Origin: Haemophilus sp. CCUG 60358
Lineage (GTDB): Bacteria; Pseudomonadota; Gammaproteobacteria; Enterobacterales; Pasteurellaceae
Length of the DNA stretch: 64,000 nucleotides
Assembly (NCBI RefSeq): GCF_001679485.1
Contig: NZ_LZOZ01000009.1
Span: 1 to 64,000, forward strand
Reading direction: 5' to 3'
The notes beneath the pieces were generated by a model that had not been told where the DNA came from, did not search any database, and worked only from the letters and a program-made list of their open reading frames with translations. Position 1 is the first letter of the stretch. Each line of letters opens with the position of its first letter. This document shows positions 59,695-64,000 of this stretch, in pieces. The position numbers were made by a program, and so were the translations under genes.

Positions 59695-60825
59695 ATGGCA
59701 TACACCACTTTCTCACAAACCAAAAACGACCAATTAAAAGAGCCTATGTTCTTTGGTCAAAACGTTAACGTTGCACGTTACGATCAACAAAAATATGAGA
59801 CATTTGAAAAGCTCATTGAAAAACAACTTTCTTTCTTCTGGCGTCCGGAAGAAGTAGATGTGTCGCAAGACCGTATCGACTATGCCGCGTTACCTGAGCA
59901 TGAAAAACATATTTTCATCAGTAACTTAAAATATCAAACCTTATTAGATTCTATTCAAGGTCGTAGCCCGAACGTTGCATTATTACCGTTAGTATCTATT
60001 CCTGAATTAGAAACTTGGATTGAGACTTGGACCTTCTCTGAAACTATCCACTCTCGTTCTTACACACACATTATTCGCAACATTGTGAATGATCCATCTA
60101 TCGTGTTTGATGACATCGTGACGAACGAAGAAATCATCAAACGTGCACGTGATATTTCTTCTTACTACGATGATTTAATTCGTGATAGCCAACTTTACAG
60201 CCTATATGGTGAAGGTACTTACACGGTAGATGGTAAAGAATGTGTGGTGACATTACGTAATCTTAAAAAACAACTTTATCTTTGCTTGATGAGTGTGAAC
60301 GCACTTGAAGCAATTCGTTTCTATGTATCGTTTGCTTGCTCGTTTGCCTTTGCAGAGCGTCAATTAATGGAAGGTAATGCAAAAATCATTAAATTTATCG
60401 CACGTGATGAAGCCTTACACTTAACTGGTACACAGCACATTTTAAACATTATGGCTGCAGGTCAAGATGATCCTGAAATGGCAGAAATTGCGGAAGAATG
60501 TAAACAAGAAGCCTATGATTTATTCTTAGCCGCAGCAGAGCAGGAAAAAGAATGGGCGGATTACTTGTTCAAAGACGGTTCAATGATTGGTTTGAACAAA
60601 GATATTTTGGTGCAATACGTGGAATACATCACCAATATCCGTATGCAAGCTGTAGGTCTTCCATTACCATTTGGCGCGCGTTCGAACCCAATTCCATGGA
60701 TTAACGCATGGCTTGTTTCTGACAACGTACAAGTCGCACCACAAGAAGTCGAAGTGAGTTCTTACCTTGTTGGTCAAATTGACTCTAAAGTCGATACCAA
60801 TGATTTCGGTGATTTCGATCTTTAA
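59695..60825 (+). CDS. nrdB: ribonucleoside-diphosphate reductase beta subunit
   Basis: 376 residues from ATG 59695 (AGGA upstream). Di-iron ligands in [42 protein letters not shown] and [15 protein letters not shown]-terminus [10 protein letters not shown] docks into NrdA. 10 bp after the TIR gene. Confidence 0.97.
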   Translation: MAYTTFSQTKNDQLKEPMFFGQNVNVARYDQQKYETFEKLIEKQLSFFWRPEEVDVSQDRIDYAALPEHEKHIFISNLKYQTLLDSIQGRSPNVALLPLVSIPELETWIETWTFSETIHSRSYTHIIRNIVNDPSIVFDDIVTNEEIIKRARDISSYYDDLIRDSQLYSLYGEGTYTVDGKECVVTLRNLKKQLYLCLMSVNALEAIRFYVSFACSFAFAERQLMEGNAKIIKFIARDEALHLTGTQHILNIMAAGQDDPEMAEIAEECKQEAYDLFLAAAEQEKEWADYLFKDGSMIGLNKDILVQYVEYITNIRMQAVGLPLPFGARSNPIPWINAWLVSDNVQVAPQEVEVSSYLVGQIDSKVDTNDFGDFDL

Positions 60826-60840
60826 TTAATCATTCTACGC

Positions 60841-60898
60841 AAAGGGCGGTCAGCATTTTCAGAGTTTAAAACCTTTGGAAAATTGACCGCTCTTTTTG
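60841..60898 (+). terminator. terminator of the nrd operon
   Basis: AAAGGGCGGTCA and TGACCGCTCTTT arms with a long loop, then T-run. The remaining 200 bp to lysS hold no visible gene. Confidence 0.75.
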
Positions 60899-61109
60899 TT
60901 TGTATGAATATCAAGACATGATGATAAACATTTTGATTAAAAAAATAGCACAATTTTGCTTTCCTGCATTTATCACCAACACTTTCCCTATAAAACAGAT
61001 GACTTCATTAAAAAAGGCTTAACAAAAAACAATGCTATGGGTAGAATAGAAGAAACCTTTTTATTTTCAATAAATCACATTCTAATTACAAACTAGCGAG
61101 GTAAAGGAT

Positions 61110-62618
61110 ATGTCAGAACAAGAAGTGAAAGAATTAGATCTCAATGGTGAAATGCTCGTTCGCCGTGAAAAATTAGCCGCATTACGTGCAAAAGGTAATG
61201 CGTTCCCGAATCAATTCCGTCGTGACTCCCTTGCTCAAGATTTACATGATAAGTACGAAGCCGAAGATGGCGAAGTATTAAAAGAAAAAGCCATTGAAGT
61301 TGCCGTTGCTGGTCGTATTATGACCCGTCGTGCAATGGGTAAAGCTACCTTTATTACCTTGCAAGATATGAGCGGCAAAATCCAGTTATATGTTGCTCGT
61401 GATAACCTTCCTGAAGGCGTTTATGCTGAAGATGTAGGTAACTGGGATTTAGGTGATATCATTGGGGTGAAAGGTACACTTTTCAAAACCAAAACCAATG
61501 AATTAACCATTAAAACAACGGAAGTTCAACTTTTAACCAAAGCGCTTCGTCCATTACCAAACAAATTCCATGGTTTAACAGACATGGAAGCGCGTTACCG
61601 CCAACGTTACTTAGATTTAATTTCTAATGAAGAATCTCGCCGCACATTTATTATTCGTTCAAAAGTGATTGCGGGTATTCGTGAATTCTTTATTTCTAAA
61701 GGCTTCATGGAAGTTGAAACTCCAATGTTACAAGTGATTCCAGGCGGTGCGTCTGCTCGTCCATTTATCACGCACCACAATGCATTAGACGTTGATATGT
61801 ATCTTCGTATTGCGCCAGAACTTTACTTAAAACGTTTAGTGGTTGGTGGTTTTGAACGCGTATTCGAATTAAACCGCAACTTCCGTAATGAAGGGGTTTC
61901 TGTCCGTCATAATCCAGAATTCACCATGCTTGAATACTACCAAGCTTATGCGGATTATCATGATTTAATGGATAACACCGAAGAATTATTACGTAAATTA
62001 GCGATTGATATTCTTGGTACAACCATTGTGAAATACGGTGATTTAGAATTTGACTTTGGCAAACCATTTGAGCGTATCACATTACATGATGCAACCATTA
62101 AATATGGTGCAGATAAAGGTATCGTAAAAGAAGATCTTTATGATTTCGATCGTGCAAAAGCAACCGCTGAACGCTTAGGTATCGAAGTACAAAAATCTTG
62201 GGGCTTAGGCTCTATCGTAAATGCGATCTTTGAAGAAGTGGCTGAACATCACTTAATTCAACCAACCTTCTTAATGGCGCATCCAGCAGAAATTTCACCA
62301 CTTGCACGTCGTAATGATGAAAACCCAGAAGTGACTGATCGTTTTGAATTATTCATCGGTGGACGTGAAATTGGTAACGGCTTCTCAGAATTAAATGATG
62401 CCGAAGACCAAAACGAACGTTTTGATGCACAAGTTGCAGCGAAAGAAGCGGGTGATGATGAAGCGATGTTTAAAGATGATGACTTCGTTGTGGCACTTGA
62501 ACACGGTTTACCACCAACAGCAGGTGAAGGTTTAGGTATTGACCGCTTAGCAATGCTTTATGCTAACGCGCCATCTATCCGTGATGTGATCCTCTTCCCT
62601 GCAATGCGTCAAAAATAA
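61110..62618 (+). CDS. lysS: lysyl-tRNA synthetase, class II
   Basis: 502 residues. OB anticodon domain ([23 protein letters not shown]), motif 2 [26 protein letters not shown] and motif 3 [12 protein letters not shown]. Charges tRNA-Lys. Housekeeping gene; AGGTAAAGG precedes the ATG. Confidence 0.98.
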   Translation: MSEQEVKELDLNGEMLVRREKLAALRAKGNAFPNQFRRDSLAQDLHDKYEAEDGEVLKEKAIEVAVAGRIMTRRAMGKATFITLQDMSGKIQLYVARDNLPEGVYAEDVGNWDLGDIIGVKGTLFKTKTNELTIKTTEVQLLTKALRPLPNKFHGLTDMEARYRQRYLDLISNEESRRTFIIRSKVIAGIREFFISKGFMEVETPMLQVIPGGASARPFITHHNALDVDMYLRIAPELYLKRLVVGGFERVFELNRNFRNEGVSVRHNPEFTMLEYYQAYADYHDLMDNTEELLRKLAIDILGTTIVKYGDLEFDFGKPFERITLHDATIKYGADKGIVKEDLYDFDRAKATAERLGIEVQKSWGLGSIVNAIFEEVAEHHLIQPTFLMAHPAEISPLARRNDENPEVTDRFELFIGGREIGNGFSELNDAEDQNERFDAQVAAKEAGDDEAMFKDDDFVVALEHGLPPTAGEGLGIDRLAMLYANAPSIRDVILFPAMRQK

Positions 62619-62635
62619 TTAAATTAAAATAACAT

Positions 62636-62664
62636 AAAAGGAAGTCTATCGGCTTCCTTTTTTA
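62636..62664 (+). terminator. lysS terminator
   Basis: AAAAGGAAG, 8-nt loop, CTTCCTTTT plus T-run. A second inverted USS pair at about 62671-62700 serves the convergent gene. Confidence 0.85.
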
Positions 62665-62753
62665 TTATTTAAAAGTGCGGTCATTTTTAACCGCACTTTC
62701 ATAAAAAAGAGATAACCGCTTTCACCGTTATCCCTTTTACATTCCAATTGAAA

Positions 62754-63899
62754 TTATTTACCCCAAACTTCTTCCGCGATACTACGGATAAATTCGAGTT
62801 TTTTCCATTGTTGTTCTTCTGTCAGAATATTCCCCTCTTCTGTCGAAGCAAAACCACATTGTGGACTTAAGCAAAGTTGATTGATATCCACATATTGTGT
62901 CGCTTCTTTAATACGAGCAATAATTTCATCACGGTTTTCTAACTCGCCTGATTTAGAGGTGATTAATCCTAACACTACTTGTTGATTTTTAATAAAGCGT
63001 AAAGGTTTAAAATCTCCCGCACGCTCACTGTCGTACTCTAAGAAGAAACCATCCACATTACAGTGGCCAAATAAAGTTTCTGCGATAGGCTCATAACCAC
63101 CAGCAGAGAACCAAGTTGAACGGAAATTACCACGACAAATATGCATTGTAATCGCTAAATCAGCTGGTTTCGCTGCCACAATTTTATTTAACATATATAC
63201 ATAATCTTTGGCAATTTGATCTAGATCTAAACCGCGTTCAGTATAAGTTTTACGCTTATCTTCCGCACAGAATTCGCCCCAACTTGTATCATCCAACTGT
63301 AAGTTACGACAGCCTAATTTATAGAAGATATTCATCGCATCAATATAAGCATTAGCAATATCATCTAATAACAACTGATTGTTATCTTTATAACGTTCAA
63401 TTGGCTGATAATCTGTAGCACGTACTGTACAAATTAAATGAAGCATAGACGGAGAAGGAATCGTTAATTTAACTTCAGTCTCCCCTGCTATTTTTTGTAA
63501 TGAGCGGTAATGTTCAACGAAAGGATGGCTCTCTGAAAAGCCGATCTTATCTACAATTTTTAATGTTTTTGGACGTACATTATCGTGTTTAAATTGCACT
63601 GAGAATTTTTCAGCATCCACTTCTTTCACGCCATCTAATGCGGCTAAGAAATCCAAATGCCAAAAAGTACGACGAAATTCACCATCGGTCACCGCATGTA
63701 ATCCAACATTTTTTTGATGTTCTACCAATTTAGCAATTTCTGCATCTTCAACTTGCGTTAAATCAGCACAAGAAATATCACCACAACTACATTGATAACG
63801 AGCCTGTTTTAAAGCCTCGGGACGTAAAAAACTGCCTACAATATCAAAACGATATGGCGCAGAAGTACGAATAGTGGCATTTGGAAAAAGTTTACTCAT
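62754..63899 (-). CDS. MetE-like cobalamin-independent methyltransferase (YxjG/YxjH type)
   Basis: 381 residues, matching only the C-terminal barrel of MetE. VTDGEFRRTFWHLDFLAAL, RNLQLDDTSWGEFCAED and ITMHICRGNFRSTW carry the His/Glu/Cys zinc positions. Probably transfers a methyl group to homocysteine from a donor other than polyglutamyl folate. A MetJ box upstream supports a methionine role. Confidence 0.85.
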   Translation of the reverse strand: MSKLFPNATIRTSAPYRFDIVGSFLRPEALKQARYQCSCGDISCADLTQVEDAEIAKLVEHQKNVGLHAVTDGEFRRTFWHLDFLAALDGVKEVDAEKFSVQFKHDNVRPKTLKIVDKIGFSESHPFVEHYRSLQKIAGETEVKLTIPSPSMLHLICTVRATDYQPIERYKDNNQLLLDDIANAYIDAMNIFYKLGCRNLQLDDTSWGEFCAEDKRKTYTERGLDLDQIAKDYVYMLNKIVAAKPADLAITMHICRGNFRSTWFSAGGYEPIAETLFGHCNVDGFFLEYDSERAGDFKPLRFIKNQQVVLGLITSKSGELENRDEIIARIKEATQYVDINQLCLSPQCGFASTEEGNILTEEQQWKKLEFIRSIAEEVWGK

Positions 63900-63971
63900 T
63901 TTGCTTTCCTATATTTAATTAATTCTAAGATAGACTGAGTGTAACAAAATTAACGTCCTCATTAAAGATTT

Positions 63972-63987
63972 AGACGTCTAGATGGAT
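63972..63987. promoter_or_regulatory. MetJ operator upstream of the MetE-like gene
   Basis: AGACGTCT (63972-63979) is the exact met box, followed by the half-matching AGATGGAT. MetJ with S-adenosylmethionine should repress the gene. Confidence 0.7.
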
Positions 63988-64000
63988 ATGAATTTTATTG

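Overview
The window is from a low-GC member of the Pasteurellaceae, most likely Haemophilus (H. parainfluenzae-like). Many copies of the H. influenzae-type uptake signal AAGTGCGGT are present, often as inverted pairs acting as terminators. The chromosomal genes on the right (rplY, dedA, ribE, norM-type MATE pump, rng, putP, cmoB, nrdA, nrdB, lysS, a MetE-like gene) are typical of that family. Species assignment is inference.

Bases 1 to about 47.8 kb are one apparently complete temperate prophage with a contractile tail, inserted at the 3' end of rplY. A tyrosine integrase (46.6-47.6 kb) faces rplY. An 11-bp core (TTTGAAGTCAA) occurs inside the rplY end (47788) and at the first base of the window, and TTCCGAAAC arm-like sites lie inside both ends. 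From about 33 kb the phage is transcribed outwards. A LexA/CI-type repressor (33.4 kb) sits beside a Cro-like gene over three operators (GAAC-N4-AGTAC type). A second set of the same operators covers a strong rightward promoter at 36.2 kb. Leftwards lie cro, a CII-like gene, a KilA/ANT antirepressor, O (with five iterons, the likely origin), P, Dam, NinB, NinG and Q. After these come a consensus late promoter with an immediate terminator (pR'-tR' logic), lysis genes, terminase, head, tail, baseplate and fibre down to base 121. Rightwards lie a structured leader of about 1 kb with boxA and a tRNA-like gene, then ANR, RecT, exonuclease, SSB, many small genes, excisionase-like DUF4224 and the integrase.

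Accessory cargo in the prophage: a HipA-like kinase plus DUF3037 pair next to the repressor; higBA inside the baseplate genes; a T5orf172/DUF4041 protein; a DUF2513 gene broken by an amber codon; a MuF head protein with a C-terminal nuclease-like domain; and three antirepressor genes that share one C-terminal domain but carry different N-terminal domains. Each of these three antirepressors is preceded by its own promoter, a short hairpin RNA and a terminator. In each case two segments of the RNA are complementary to the downstream leader, which is the architecture of C4 antisense RNA. A shortened fourth copy precedes an unknown gene at 44.1 kb.

Outside the phage, an IS3-family element lies between cmoB and nrdA, and a TIR-domain gene is inserted between nrdA and nrdB, both unusual. 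NrdR boxes precede nrdA and a MetJ box precedes the MetE-like gene. Leading candidates for undescribed biology are the TIR gene inside nrdAB, the HipA-like/DUF3037 pair, the C4-controlled antirepressor set, and the long structured early leader with the nearby twin hairpins.
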